A stretch of DNA of 64,000 nucleotides from Dimorphilus gyrociliatus (GCA_904063045.1 CAJFCJ010000004.1:2225713-2289712), one strand, 5' to 3'. Counted from the stretch's first letter, positions 11,542 to 25,912 are shown. Translations and numbers: made by a program. Notes: generated by a model not told the origin, from the sequence alone.

Positions 11542-13228
11542 TATAAAAATGTATTGGAAAAATTATTCGTTTAATTTAAATATTTTATTATTGGACCATC
11601 GAGTATGACAAGTTTTCTTGACTCAGTAAACAAGCGAATGATGCAACGACATGAAAACGATTTGTCTTTTTCTCTTTTTTTTTTATTTCATATCTTTATA
11701 TCTATTTATTTTTCCTTTTTACATATTTTCTTCATCTCTTTAAAAGCTATATTGATAGTAATATTATTCCAATGTTGCAGATAGTTCCCTTGCTTTTCAT
11801 TCGTAATAACACATCCGGTTATCTCACACTAAAACGTACAAAATATTGACTTTGAAGTAGATGCATTCTATGTAAAAATATTACAACTGTCCTCAACTTT
11901 TATTAAGTCATATATTCATCATATACGATTTATAGATTTCTATATTACTTCCGTAATTTTGACTGATTTTCTTTACTAAATAACTTAAGCCTATACTATA
12001 TACGCGTTGGTAGATATATTGTATATAGCCCTACATAAAATATTTATTTTTTTTTCGCCGCTAACGCCCTCTATTTTATGAAAACTGCAGAGAACTCTTT
12101 CTAGGAGATGGTAAATAGTTTCTTAAATTTAAATGTAGTATTTAAACATTTATTATAAAATTTCCGTTTCCTAAAAGAAAAATCTGGAAAAATTGGAAAA
12201 AAAAAGAAAATGTAAAAGTCTGACTTAAGTTCAGCTTAATTGGGTTTAAGTGTTTTTCTTTTTTGAAGACTTTTTATAGATCAAAGGTGAAAAAATCCTT
12301 AAAATTTTTTTAATTAAATCGAAACTAATTCTATTAAAGTATTATCTAACTTTAATTGAGAGTAATACTCTCTTAGGGGAAATAGTTTACCTGTTAGAAA
12401 TGGGGTTTGTTTTCGGCCTATATCAACTGAGAAAAGTTATTAAGTCGTCTACTGCTATATATAAAAAGGAGTTTTAATTTTTTTCTTTCGTAAATTATAT
12501 CTTATTTAAAGTGTGAAAATTAAGCTGTGTTTGCCTTTTTACTTAATACAAAAGAAAGGGATTTTCTTCCCTATCCCAAATGGAGATTAAGTTCTCTATC
12601 CAATATACTTAAAAATTCATTAACTTTTCAAATTAATTTGCCATGAAGCTATCAAATCCACAATAGCTTAAACATATTATAAATGATAAGACGAGTAAAA
12701 ATTAATATATTAGTATATCATAAACAGTTTTCCTCTGTTAAATTAATAGAATAGCAAATGTGCTAAAACTGTTTAATATCCTCCCACATTATAATATTCT
12801 AATGTAAAGTAATAGCCTTTAATTAATGGAAGAAAGTCATTAAAATTTCACTCAAAGCGTTTAATGTAAACTTTGTAGAAGTTAGAATTTTTGTATTATT
12901 AATAGGAAAAAGAGAGTCTTAATCTCTCTCTCTTTTTCTCTTTATATATACAGTATATATATATATATATGTATATGTATACAGTATATGCACGTCTGTT
13001 CGTCTTGTAATGATTTCTTGGTTGCAAAGGAAAGAAGAAGTAAAAAGAAAATGAAAGAAAATTTATTTCCTTAAGCTATAAACGAAAACAACATTCGTAT
13101 AAAATATCGATGATAAAATTTCAAGTTTCTGCTCATATGTAAATAGAAATGGTGGATCTTTCTTATAAGACTAAGATAATTTACAAAAACTTAATATACA
13201 TATAGCCTAAAGGAATTTATTCTTATAT

Positions 13229-13231
13229 AAA

Positions 13232-13261
<30 letters not shown>
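13229..13261. repeat. (TA)n microsatellite
   Basis: About sixteen TA units followed by GCATACAGTATATG. Confidence 0.93.
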
Positions 13262-13262
<1 letters not shown>

Positions 13263-13971
13263 CTTCCTACTATATTGCATACAGTATATGTATATGCTAT
13301 ACATATAATATATTTAGCATGTATATAATTTTGAGTTGACTAAACATATAGGGAGTAGACCGTGATAATATTAGCCAACTTTAGCGTAAAATGCACGCTT
13401 TTCAATTTTCCTAGATTGCAATTAATATATTTTCTTACTCTATCGACAGATGGCGTGATAATTATTAATAATTGACCAAATGCTGTTTACATTCAAAGAA
13501 TAATCATTTTATCATTTTATAATCTATTAATTTCGATGCTATAATACAGTTTCTGTTTTTTCTATATTGTTTTTATAACATCTACAAATGATGAACTAGA
13601 CAGAAAGCCTTTAATTACAAGTTAATTGTTTCCCAACATAATAGGAGTTAATGAAAGATTAGTAAATGAAAGAAACAAATGAGAATTTTTGGAAGAGAGT
13701 AAAGAGAAAATGGTTCATCTTGATGCTAATGAAATTTCGCTATCTACTCACATTATCTATTTAAACTTTTTTTAACGACTAGAACATTTCAAAGTTGTTT
13801 TGAATACAAGTTAAATAAAACAATCTCTTTTGTTTTTTATATATAGCCTCTGTGAATAATTGTACTTCTTTCCGTCCAAACTGCATAGGCATAAAGTTTT
13901 TCATAGTTTTGACAAGGCTTCTTGAAAACTTTTGTTTGAAGATGTTGTATCCGTATTAATGGCTGTCTACA

Positions 13972-14074
13972 TATAAATTTATATATGTAGATACTGTATA
14001 TATACTAAGATATATTGTGTTTATGAATATCGATATATATATGTATATGCATAAATTCATATCTCTGTAAATAC

Positions 14075-14107
<33 letters not shown>

Positions 14108-14180
14108 CAGTATATATATATATATATGTAAATATAAATACAGTATATATTACTATAAGTGTGTCTGTCTGTCTGTCTGT
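13972..14180. repeat. Composite TA/TACA tract ending in (GTCT)n
   Basis: Several (TA)n runs broken by TACTGTA/TACAGTA at three places, then about five GTCT units at 14159-14180. ORFs here are low-complexity Tyr/Ile artefacts. Confidence 0.9.
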
Positions 14181-14499
14181 GTGCCAAGGATGTGCATATT
14201 CTGGAGCAGCATCCTGCGCCCGCCAATCAATGAAAAACATTCTGTAATATATAAAAATATTTACTCTCTGCTTTAACTATTTGCACACCTCTATATAAAC
14301 ATAAGTTGTTTTAAGTTTATGTACGACTTCTTTTTTTAGACGACATCCTGTTATATGAAAATATACGAGTTTATCTAACTAATTAGTATAAAATTAAAAT
14401 TCCGCCGTTTTTCTATGTTATTATCTGGAGAGATTTTAATGATAATAAATATTCCATTACACCAACAAGACGTATAATAGCAGCACTTAAAGCATGACC

Positions 14500-14688
14500 T
14501 GAATGTATATATTGACAAAATCGATGCAAGCTAAAGCAGATGGCGCTGAAGGAGAAACACAGAATCACCATGCGTTTAGTAAGTGTCATGCGAGCGTTCT
14601 GTTAATCCGTTTTAGCCATCGAGCTTTTTCTTTCGCAACGAAAATTTTTCATTGAATCAACGAAATGTTCATTTAAGTATCCAGAAAT
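14500..14688 (+). promoter_or_regulatory. Candidate promoter and 5' UTR of the PDZ scaffold gene
   Basis: A G+C-richer stretch immediately before the first ATG of the PDZ gene, with the exact CTCF-like motif CAGATGGCGC at 14537-14546, about 150 bp upstream of the ATG. No clear TATA box is present. An in-frame stop precedes the ATG. Confidence 0.4.
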
Positions 14689-17600
14689 ATGGTTATTGCG
14701 ATGGGCAAATCCAAAGGTAAATTCCCTTTATTCTTTTGTTTTTATCTTATCTAAACAGTTGCTCCTTGTCAGAGTTTGTAAAGGAATTCTTTAACTGACC
14801 TTTAACGCTCAAAGATAAATCGCAAACGTTTCTTCTTATTTGCTGAATCCTTTTTTTTCTATTTTTATTTTATTACAGTTTTATTATATGTTACATATAT
14901 TATTTAAAAGATATTCATTTCTCTCTATCTATCTATTTACCCATCTATCTTCTATACCACCTACTCCCCTTTTCTCTCTCTCTCTATCTCTCCCTCCCCT
15001 CTCTCTCTATGTCTCTCTTTTCTACTCTTTCTACATCTGCTAGCATCTACTACCCTTTTATTTCTTTAACTATCTAACATATACAGTCCTTTAATATAAC
15101 GGATGCCAACATTCTTCCTTTATTATCTAGACTAGTGCACCAATTATATAGATAAGATATTATCGCTCTATGCCAAGCTGATGCTACTGAATATACTCTA
15201 TATAGGTTTAGATTTTCGCTCAAAAATTATCTTCAGCTATAAATTACAAGAAAATTATGTATACACCTTCTAAACTTAGTATCTATACAGTATAACGATC
15301 TTTATACGTTTACCACAGAATATTTTATATTGAGGTATAGACGGACGTTGTAGTCTTACTTACACTACTTGTATACAAGATAGTACTTAAATATTCACAT
15401 TTCTATATTATGTTATGCCCCTAGACTGCTAAGTTTAAGGTAAAAAAATACAGATATCTTCGTATAAAACGCCCAATTGTATATTCTGCTCACAATCACA
15501 GCTGATTTATAGATATGCAGTCTATGTGTATAAAAATCAACATTATATCTATAAATACTCATAAACCTAACATTTACTCTCTATACAGTCTTAAATATAG
15601 GTATTTTCGATACATAGTTAATTTTATTTTAGATACCCGCACAAAGGTTTTCAATAGGAGGAAAAAACAAAGAGGAAGTCTAATTTTTTTGTTGATTACT
15701 TATGCAAACATTTCTTGCAATGTTTTACAAATTAATATGTCGATATCGATAATTTCGGCTAGAAAAACATTCCAAGTAAATTGGAAATAATTATTATATA
15801 CTTAGTTGTTAGTTGGGCCAGTTCTAAAAAGTAGGCTAATTCCGTAAGCCTTGAAAAAATGAGGTAAAGGTGTGAAGTAGAACTCTACAACGTTTGTTAC
15901 ATACAATATATTCTGCATATAGTATTCGGTTTATTTAAAGAATATTATCTTTTGCTGGATAAGATACAGTTGCCTTAAGAATAAGAAAAGAAAAGGAAAT
16001 GCCCATTAAACTGGCTTGTTATTTAGATTTGTTGGTTATTCACAAACCATCTATTATAACTGTTATCGACTAGATAACGTTGCAGCTGTAACAACAACAA
16101 AAAAATTGTTGTAAAACAAATTTTTGCCATAGAAAATTGTCTCAAAGTGTATTATCTTCAGAACGATTTTCTTTATACATATATAATAGAAATTTCTAAG
16201 AAAAATTTCAAGAAATGAAAGTATTCGGGTCAGTTAAAATATTCCTTTATCAATCTGATAAAACCATGTCAAAATGACGTAATAATTACATTTCAATTGC
16301 TATCTTTTATTTATTTATAGTTATGCTTTCTTCCTTATATTTAATATAATCTCTGTGCAGTATTTATCCATCAATGTAAATTATTATTTAAATTATAGAC
16401 TTTTATATCAATTAACCTTGAATTGTTTACGGCATTTTAAAAATAGAACTCAATCAGGTAGAAAACTTGACTGAATAGATAGAAAAAAAGAGGTAAATTG
16501 AGAGATAATTATGTGAAACAAAAAAAGAATACATAGAATTGCAGTAAAAGTACCTTTTCTTAAGTACTACGGGCAGAATTATTGATCTGTCGATATGCGA
16601 GTGATGAATAAGCAAAAAGCTCGATGATCGACTGGTCTCAAGAAAATGTATAGAAATTTAATAAACCATCTAATTAATTAGAAACTGTAATACAGGATAC
16701 TTTTGTAAACAATTAGAATGTTAACTCTATTAAGCGATAATACAATGGATAAAAATAGAGTTAGCTGCGAAAGAAACATTTAATGCAACAAAAAACTTTC
16801 AATTTATTCAAAGGATAACAACGCTTCTCTTTCTTTTTTTATATCTTTTAACTTATATGCTCTGTACTTTTCAAATGTTATGAAAATAGATTATATTTTC
16901 TCTCTCTCTTCCTTTCTGTTCTTCCCCTTTCTTTTTACTATTCTATAAGGGAAGTAGTCATTTAGCCATTTTGATGTAAAATAATTTGTTTGACTTTTAG
17001 CTGTGATTGTCAGAACAATAATTTTCCATTAAATAAATCCTTCTGGCCCGTAATAGGGTAAAAGAAAAACGGTCTTTTAATACTATTTTCCAGTTTCCGC
17101 CTTAAACAATTTGGTTAAATAGAATCTTTATCATTTTCTTACAAAAGAGGAATATTCTTCTAATTTCAACATTTTCCTTTAAAAGCAGACGAACTAATCC
17201 GAAGATACGGTGAACTAAATGGTGAACTCCATGTAGTTCAGATAGAAAGGGGTAATTCCTCGAATGGATTAGGATTAAGCCTAGCTGGAAATAAGGATTT
17301 GGATGAGATGAGCGTGTTTATAGTAGGAATAACACCAAGCTCTCCTGCATCTGATGATGGACGTGTTAGAATCGGAGATCAACTCTTGGAGGTTTGATGA
17401 TTTAATATATTTTATTTTTAATACACAACGTAGTCTAGATTATCATTGTGAAAAAAAGATTTATTTGTAAGGTAAAAATCATTAGACACTTTCAGCCTGT
17501 ACGTCACTGTTTTTAAAAAATACTGTAAGTAAGCTATATATACGATAGATGTCTATATATATAATATTTATATCTAGAGAAAACATATACAGTATATATA

Positions 17601-20600
17601 TATATATATGAATACCCTTAATTGTAAGCATAACATAATATAAAGAATAAAAAAAACAAATTTTCCCAATGGGAGTATGAAGAGACCAGAAAAAGGACAT
17701 AATATATTTTTTTCCGCAAGAATCATTCCCTAAATAAAACCTTAAAAAAAGTCAAAAATCTAACAGATTCTTTCTCTATATCTCTTTTTTTTTTAAAAAA
17801 AAAACATGGCTTGGTCTATCCATTATTATTGTAGAGAGGGATAATTCATTTTAATTATTCTTTATAAAATATCTTCTCTTTTTATGAAATAAGAAATAAT
17901 AATAAGAAGAATCTTTAGGGAATCTATTGAAGCTTTAGCTGAAAAGATTTATATTTATAAAGTTGATAACAGGATTTAAACTGTATAAAATAGTCTTGAA
18001 AAAAAAGGAGAAGAGAAGAGAGAAATAGACAAAGAATAGAAGAAAGAAAGAGACAGCAGAAAGACAGTTAGATAGAGAGATAGAGGAAAATAGAAAATTC
18101 TAGAGAGAGAGAGAGAGAAATGGAAAGAAAAGTGAAAAAAGTGAGAGTTGTTTATTCTTCTATTAGAATATTTTGGCTCTTTTATTTATATTTACTCAAA
18201 TATGTACGCACATGTACCAAACCTTAGTTATGGGTGTGTCCATTAAGCTGTCTGCATCAATAGTGTTTAGTATGGTATACGAAAGAGGAGTTTTGTACTC
18301 ACTAATCAATAATCGGTCTTTTTTTTTGCTACAATATATTTTGGCGAATAGCCGTAATATAATGACATATTTATGGTCCACTACAAGAATACACGTATTA
18401 TAGTCAGACATAAAGCAATTGCATAATTCAACTTTAATTCTGATTCCAATAACGATTCCAACGTTCTAAGTCTATAGGGAAAAAATTTCATCTCTAAGAT
18501 GTGCTGTTAGGGAAACGTTAGACAATTTTCTTCTCTTCTGGCTACTGCCTCCCTTGCAATTGTTCATTACTTGATATTATGCAACATTTCCAACGTAATC
18601 ACCTTTTATCAATACAATTGATATAATTTTCGGGTAGTTTTATAATCATTTGATTTTTATGAGAACATACCGTAAAGAAACCAGAGTGTGGGAATTAAAC
18701 AGGTCGGAGTAAAGTAAAACGATTGATAGAAGGGGCAACGAAAGGAGAGAGAAAGAGATAGACAGAAAGAGAGAGAGAGAGAAAACGAGTTGGTAAAAAA
18801 GGAAAAGAGAAAAGCGATAAGAGAAAGAGAAGAGCAATAATTCTATTCAGATATGTAACACTAGGGATTTATTATATGTAAATTTTTTCCATATTAAAAC
18901 AAAATTGCTTCGACACGTATCTTATTATAACGAAAGAAGATTATAAAGGATTTTATGGCTATTAAATCCATTTAATAAAATTAAACCAATGTCAGCAGGA
19001 CTTAAATATAAGTAAAAATACACGTAAAAGTAGAATCTCATCTTTATTAAGAGTAAATATTGACCGACTTAAAAGCTATACTTTTATTATTTTTGTACAC
19101 ATATTTTTCTCATATTTAGAACAAAAACAATAAAGCATTTTTTATTGCTTTATTTATTTAATTAACAACTACAAACTACTAAAGTGATTACTTGCAGGTA
19201 AACGATAAAGTTCTTTTTGGAAGAAGTCATCTTAATGCTTCAGCCCTGATTAAAGGTGTCCGTTCTAATGAAGTTAAGATTGTACTTCTCAGGTGAGAAA
19301 AAACGATACAATTTCTATATATAATTTTATCTAAGCCAAAGAATAATCATTCGTACTAAGTACAGTACTTAACTTTCTAAACAACATCATTACCTTATAT
19401 AAAGGAAAATACATGCCTAGAATTGCCAAGTAAAGTAATTCACTTTCAATTAAAACTGTTATTGTTTTATTGAACTAGTTAGCTATGTTTGTTAGATATA
19501 TTGTTTATAAAATGTCTATGGTATAAATATAGCATTTATATATATACAGTATATATATATATATATATCTTTTATAAAGCTTACATATAACAAATCTAAA
19601 ATTAACCATACCTGTAAACAAATATAGAATTGTAAGCATAAAAGAGCGACTTTTGTTCGAAATCCAACTATATTAGTGTATACAGTATATATACTGTATA
19701 TTATAGTTTAACATTCGTATTGTACATGAAGTATAATTATTAAGAAAAGTGTACACTGGTTATCATTATTATCATCAACTACCTTTTAAGTAAACTGAAC
19801 CATATAATTTATTGATATATGTATATATATATATATATGAGTATATACTATATTTATGTTATATATGTAATAAATAGGCGGCAAGATGCTCTCTTTCATA
19901 TGGCTGTGAAACCTATTATTAACAATAAATTTGAATATAAGGTATGCTCTTAACTGTCTTTATTAGTGTATTTGTTTTTAACTAATTTATTCTATTCATA
20001 CGTTTTCAGGAAGACCCTTCTACATTAATAAAGTTTGACAGAACAAAACTTCTTTCACAAGATTCACAGCTGGTTCTGTCTTTTTTAAATACATATATAT
20101 TAATATATATATTAATATACTGCTATCTATAATGAAATAATCTTCTCAATAATACAGAGCTCCAGTAAGGAAGATGAAGATGAAAATTGCTCTCTTCCCT
20201 CCGTTGATGTAAGTTATTAATATTTCAAAAGGAAAAAAAGAAGATAAAATAGGCTTCGTATCAGGAAATATGCTAGTTTCTATCAAAAGCTAATCATTTA
20301 ATCAACCTCTTTTCCCAATCTATTCACTTGTTTTTTCTACACACAACTCTCCTCTGTACACATACCTCGATTAAACGAAACCTATATAGTCTACTGCAAA
20401 AACTTCTCTGCACGTATTGCAGATTTTCTCTATCGCGTATTGGCATCGCTTGTTTATAAAAAATTTATTAGACAATAATTATTATCAAATTCCAGTTGGA
20501 TACCTTATCCGTAAATTCTCAAGAGTCTAAATTTCTATATTGTCTAGCCATAGCTCAGGTAATCCTAGTCTCTTTGTATCACTTATATAGCCAGACTAGT

Positions 20601-23600
20601 GGTAGGAAACACGTAGAGAGGCTTTGGCCGTTTAAGCATTCCATACATTAACAAAAGAAAAGTCTTAGCATAAATACTATGAAAAATCAAAAAGATGCCT
20701 TTTTTGTTCTTATCTTAAATCCTAAATAAGACAAAAAGGGAAGCACATAGAAAATTAGAAATTATAGTATTGCTTTACACGGAATTTACACGAATTTCTC
20801 TTTTTCGTTGTTTTCTTTATTGAAAAAATTATCAATATTTTCTGCTCTGTGCTTGCAAGGGAGGAGAAAAGTCTATTGAAAAAGCTGAGGATACTGAAAG
20901 GGAAGAGGTACAAATTATATAAGGAATACTGTATATATCGATATATATATATATATAGCTCCTCTATTAATAGATATAATATATATACATATTTATATAT
21001 ATGGCAATACTATATACAGTATATACGTTATATATATATATATATTATATGTACAATTCCTGAGGCATTCCAACTAGATTTACCCGCAAAATACTTGCGT
21101 CACCAATCACTAACCACTTAGTTGAAAATAAATTGGATTTCTGTTGCAAAATTTGCTTACACTAATCTGGTTATGAAATGAAATAGTTCACGGCTCCTAT
21201 ACAATAGCTTTCTGGAATTTCTAGATTATGAATCTCGTATTTTTTTTTTCCGTTTTTTTTACCCCGGCACCCTAGAAAAAAAAATTATCGACCGTCGCTA
21301 TAGAATCTCTTATAGAAGAATACTTTTAAAATTAGAAATAAATTAACTAAGAGAATGACGTAATAATATTAACAATAATAATGACTGTTTATTATTCTTT
21401 ATCAATTGTTTGAAGTTTTGATAGAAAGAAGGATTAAAAAAAAAATAAAAAAAAAAGAACAAAGAGAAAAAAGATAATTTATTTTTAGTTCTTTTTTTCT
21501 CTCTATCTTTTTCTATTTTAAGGTCAGAGTCGAATAAATGAAGATTTAGACGATGTCAATGTCACAATAATAGAATTAATAAGGATATAGTAGATAATAA
21601 ATAAAAGGGAGAAAATGCTTTAATAAATAGCGAATATAGGCTTTTTTATAGATATGCAATATATACAGTATATATTAAAATTTATTTTTGGCAATAGAAC
21701 AAACGAACTTTATTAAAAACATTGATATATTTACATTTCACTATGTATTCTAGAAGTACTTCTTTAGTCTCCTTTGTATTCTTCTCTTCTTCTCTTATAA
21801 AGATAATTATGAATTTCTACGAAATAAATTTTTCTTTATGAATAAAATCGTACATTTTATATAAAGATAGGCCTATAGTAAATCTATGAAGATTATCGAT
21901 AGAAATGAAAATATTGAAATTCTATAGCTATATCCTAGACAGATACATATATATATATATTTTGTCGAGCGTTCGCTGCTGAAATAAGTGATCAAATAAA
22001 CCTACTGTATAGTAAAAGTATTCAAATTAGATTACAAGAAAATCACTAAACGGTTGAGAGAATAATACTAGCTATTTCTTTCTTTCTTTTTTACCTCTTT
22101 CCTCTTTATTATTATTATTTTTATGTTACTTTCTTAGCTTTTGAGGTGGTAGTTATAGACTGAATATCTTACCTTAGAGAAACGGTATATTTATATACTA
22201 CATTAGAAGGATTTTAACTTTGTTTTATTGATAATTTGCAAAGAAATTTTTATGAATACAGAAAGAAAATAAAATAGAAACTGAAAATTCCAAAGATATC
22301 GGTGACGTGGAAGCCATTGAATTGATAAAAGTAATTGTTTACCGTTGAATATCCTCCCTATTAAGCTGTAACTTTATTGCATTCTAGGGATCAGTAGGAG
22401 GATTAGGCTTTGCAATAAAAGAGGATACTGTGGATGGGATACGAGGTATACGAGTTCGGACGATTACGCCTGGCGGAGTGGCTGATTTAGACGGCCGTTT
22501 AAAGATTGGTGATAGAATTTTGGGGGTTGGAGATAAAAGTTTAGAAAATGCTACGTATCAAGAAGCGTTGGATGATTTAAGGGGGAGACCGGAAGGTCCT
22601 GTAAAATTAATTGTAAAATCGGGAAAGGCAGCAGTTTGTACACAGATTGAACCTGAAAAGAAAACAGAAGAAGCAGTTTCCGTTCCGAATCCGGTTCCGG
22701 CCGAACCGGAGATTGTGTTAGATCCCGCGACTTGTCCGATTGTAAAAGGCAAGGAAACTACGATTAGTATTGCAAAAGGTCAAAAAGGATTAGGATTAAG
22801 TATAGTAGGTGGTGCCGATACTATGCTGGGCGCTATATTGATTCATGAAGTGCACCAAGATGGCGCTGCATCAAAAGACAATCGGTTACAAGTTGGGGAC
22901 CATATTTTAGAAGTTGATGATAATAATTTAAGAGATGCAACTCACGAACAGGTAAGAAAAGAGAGAGCATATATAATTCTAATAATAGCCTCGTTTACCA
23001 TTATTTGGTTAATTTAATCGTTTTGGGCGAGAAGGGAAAGGGTGGAAGGAAAAGAAGTATTAGTATAATTATCAACGGGAGTTTAAGTGGTTGTTAAATT
23101 CTGCGGTTTTCGCAAAACTCAATATACTCAACCGAAGTGTATGATATGTATGTCATCTTATATGTAATGTGTACAGTATACTATTTTAAGCGAAAAGAAA
23201 GGCTCCCATAGCAAATAGTATATTAAACGATGCATATAATTACGATGTATACTAGAAAGACTTGCAGTGTAAGTAAATAATTACTCTTTTCAAATACGAT
23301 AAATGTTTTACATTTCTATGTTCATAGGACCCTTTGATCGTCTTTTATTTTATCCTGTACTTTATTTTTAATGTCAACAGGCTACTTTGGTTCTTAGACG
23401 AACGCAAAACGTAGTTATAATGACTGTGAAACGGGAAGAAACGTCTACAACGCCAAAACCTGAAGAGGATCCGTACGACGTCATAACTGTTACTTTACAA
23501 AAGAAGCCTAACAAGGGCCTTGGCCTGAGTATAGTTGGGAGAAGGGGTCACGGAGGTGTTTTTATATCAGATTTAGTAAAAGGAGGAGTAGCAGACGGAG

Positions 23601-23827
23601 ACGGAAAACTAAAGGCAGGAGACCAAATTATAAATGTAAACGGTGAAGATTTAAGGAATGCAAGTCATGAACAGGCTGCGGCTCTGTTGAAGACAATAAT
23701 CGGCAAAGTAACTTTGACAATCGGGAGATTGAAGACTAATTCATCGAGCCAATCGTCATCGAGAAGGGGTTCCTCTAGCAGTGCGAAAAGTGGGGCTGGA
23801 AGTAGGAAAGCAAGCGGAAGTAAATAA
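14689..23827 (+). CDS. MUPP1/PATJ-like scaffold protein with four PDZ domains, ten exons
   Basis: Multi-PDZ scaffold expected to bind C-terminal tails of membrane proteins at junctions or synapses. Exons: 14689-14716, 17189-17391, 19198-19292, 19878-19941, 20010-20072, 20158-20208, 20496-20558, 22262-22330, 22388-22951 and 23381-23827. Phases agree and give 548 residues. PDZ1 (about 22-110) has [11 protein letters not shown] and [12 protein letters not shown]2 (about 205-290) has GGLGFAI; PDZ3 (334-422) has [13 protein letters not shown]4 (433-517) has [12 protein letters not shown] Ser/Arg-rich tail ends the protein. Order and signatures (RRYG before PDZ1, DPATCPI before PDZ3, LQKKPNKG in PDZ4) match PDZ 8-11 of vertebrate MUPP1 and the equivalent PATJ domains. 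No L27 domain and no PDZ 1-7 or 12-13 equivalents are seen. Exon 1 encodes only nine residues plus one base and has an in-frame upstream stop, so it looks like a true start. Exons 5-8 are short linker exons. The exon 5 donor (GTTCTG) is weak and is the least certain junction. Confidence 0.86.
14717..17188 (+). other. PDZ gene intron 1
   Basis: A 2.5 kb intron after the nine-codon first exon. It is A+T-rich with a CT tract. I looked for an L27 domain or extra PDZ exons here and found none. Confidence 0.6.
14921..15028. repeat. CT-rich low-complexity tract in PDZ intron 1
   Basis: Mixed CTAT and CT units; no coding sense. Confidence 0.88.
17392..19197 (+). other. PDZ gene intron 2
   Basis: Splits the PDZ1 domain just after LLE. 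Contains TATACAGTATA at 17588-17598 and GA-rich low-complexity DNA at 18000-18130 and 18740-18830. No extra exon seen. Confidence 0.6.
20559..22261 (+). other. PDZ gene intron 7
   Basis: A 1.7 kb A+T-rich intron in the linker between PDZ1 and PDZ2, with (TA)n tracts at 20940-21050 and 21655-21675. A further alternative exon cannot be excluded. Confidence 0.5.
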
Positions 23828-23889
23828 AACATAATTTTTTTTTCATTTACTTATCGATTAGGACCCACTCTAGTGTTCTTTTTCGACTG

Positions 23890-23934
23890 CATATATATAT
23901 ATATATATATATACTGTATATATATATATATATA
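23890..23934. repeat. (TA)n tract with central TATACTGTATA, 3' of PDZ gene
   Basis: Two (TA)n arms of similar length around ACTGT, an almost perfect palindrome about 65 bp past the PDZ stop codon. Confidence 0.92.
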
Positions 23935-24065
23935 GCATATGCAGTAAAAAAATGTAACACCAGTAAAAATGACATTTGAAATTTTGATCCAATATTTTTT
24001 TTACAAAGAAAAAACTATATACATTTATCTTTTCTCTGTCTCTCAGTCGCTCAGTCTCTTTCCTT

Positions 24066-24128
24066 CCCCCCTCTCTCTCTCTCTCTCTATCTATCCATCT
24101 ATCTCACTCACTCTCTCTCTCTCTCTTT
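24066..24128. repeat. (CT)n microsatellite with CTAT interruptions
   Basis: CT runs on both sides of a CTAT/CCAT block. Confidence 0.92.
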
Positions 24129-24992
24129 CTTTGCAAACTCATAAAAAATGCCAATATAAGACAAATTTTTTAGAGAAATTGTATATTTATCAATTTATAT
24201 TCTATTTAAAAATAAAGCCAGAAAAGAAAGATTTTATACACAAAAAAAAAGATGTAAGGAAGAAAAGAGAACCTTTTTCTTCGTTCGCAATATACTCTAG
24301 TTCCTTATCTTTTTCAAGTATTCACCTTGTGATATGAAATTTATATAAGAAAATAATCAAAGGGAAATAGTCATCGTTATTTTATAAACAACTTTTCTTT
24401 ATAAAATTAAATTTACTTTACAGCTGCACTCCTAATTTCATCCAAAAGTTACTAACACGTGACTAATGAAGGTTCGATTTCCCTTTCATTAATTATATAA
24501 ACCTACAGATTTTATCCCCTAATGGAAAGTGTTCATTTTTTTTCACCTTTTTTCCCAACTGATATTTTATGTTCTCTTCCCGATCCATTTGTCTTCGTTT
24601 TTCCCCTTTTGTAATTATTAATATCAGCTTTATATTGTTTTATTGCTTTTAATTTAGTTTTTATTTTTAAATATTTATTATTTCTTTTACTGAAACACTA
24701 ACAAAAAATCTGTAACAGGCTATTAATTGGATGAAAGGAAGAAAGGAAATCACGCAATAATGAATTGGATTTTCAACGCTTCAGTTCTGCACTTTTTGTT
24801 CAGTTCATTATCGCAATAGTAAGCACAAATCATTATACAAAGTCAATTCCTGAGCCATAGGTTTTTTGCCTTTAATACACTAATAGTTTTTCGTTTATCT
24901 TTGTCCTTTAAAAACCTTATTTTAAAAGCATGTAAGCTTTTCTTCCTGTATTTGACGATTTTCTAGGACTTTTATTTTCTCTACTAATTGCA

Positions 24993-24994
24993 AC

Positions 24995-25032
<38 letters not shown>
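24993..25032. repeat. (TA)n microsatellite
   Basis: About nineteen TA units. Confidence 0.94.
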
Positions 25033-25866
25033 TATAAATTTTGAAAGACAGCAACGACCCTATACATATAACTTTTTATATGTAAATGAATCTTTTTGTT
25101 AAGAAGTATTGAATTCTATTTTATTACTCAATCATTAACAAAATTTGCAAAGACACTTGATAAACTAATTCTTTTCATTTTTATAGATAGAATATCGATA
25201 TTTCCTTACATAGTTTGTATACTCGATGAAAACATATTTTTTGCTTAAATACTTTATTTACAATTTGATAAAAAAAAATGAAGAATAATTAGAGCAAGAA
25301 GAGTTATTATCAATGCATTTTCTCTATATCTTCCCTCTTCTTTTCTGTTACACTGTTGCTGTTTATACAACTCTTCTAATTTAAACTCTTTCTTTATATC
25401 AAATATAATATAAATTTATACAGTATCTATATTTAACAAACTCGAGATTTCTCTCAGTCTTCAGAAAAGAAATTCCTTTCTACTCGATAAAGAACTTCTA
25501 TGATTCAATTTGGCTTATATCTAGAATTTTTTCCACTTTAGGAGATGTTCTATAAAATATACATTATAGTAAACCATATATTAACCATAAATCAGCATAT
25601 TTAGTAGCAATACTATACAAACTTCTTTATCATAAAGTTGCTAAAGCAGGACTTATAGAAAAATTGGATATCTATTAAAATTTGTTCAGGAAACAGTTTT
25701 TCAAACAAACAAATAAAAAAACAACAACAACAATGGAAAACGATACTTTAAGTTGTATTCAAAATGCAAATACGTTCTTTTGTTACAAAACCGTTGTTTC
25801 ACATTACTGATAAAAGAATAATACATTTGAAAAAAATAGATAAATATGACTGAATTGTACAGAAAC

Positions 25867-25867
<1 letters not shown>

Positions 25868-25909
<42 letters not shown>
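25868..25909. repeat. (TA)n microsatellite adjoining the transposon
   Basis: About twenty TA units ending some 18 bp before the left inverted repeat. Consistent with the TA target preference of Tc1/mariner elements. Confidence 0.95.

Positions 25910-25912
<3 letters not shown>

Larger units (their letters stand above)
8991..14499. other. Intergenic region between TH and the PDZ gene
   Basis: Apart from the TH relic and TA tracts, I see CAGATGGCGT at 9415-9424 and 13447-13456, and AGAGGGCGT on the minus strand at 12064-12072, all resembling the CTCF core. No exon is recognisable. Confidence 0.55.

Noticed and set aside
13956-14240. Tyr/Ile-rich minus-strand ORFs
   Set aside because: They translate TA and TACA repeats, not genes.
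24471-24483. GGTTCGATTTCC resembling a tRNA or SINE B box
   Set aside because: No A box, cloverleaf or acceptor stem can be formed around it.
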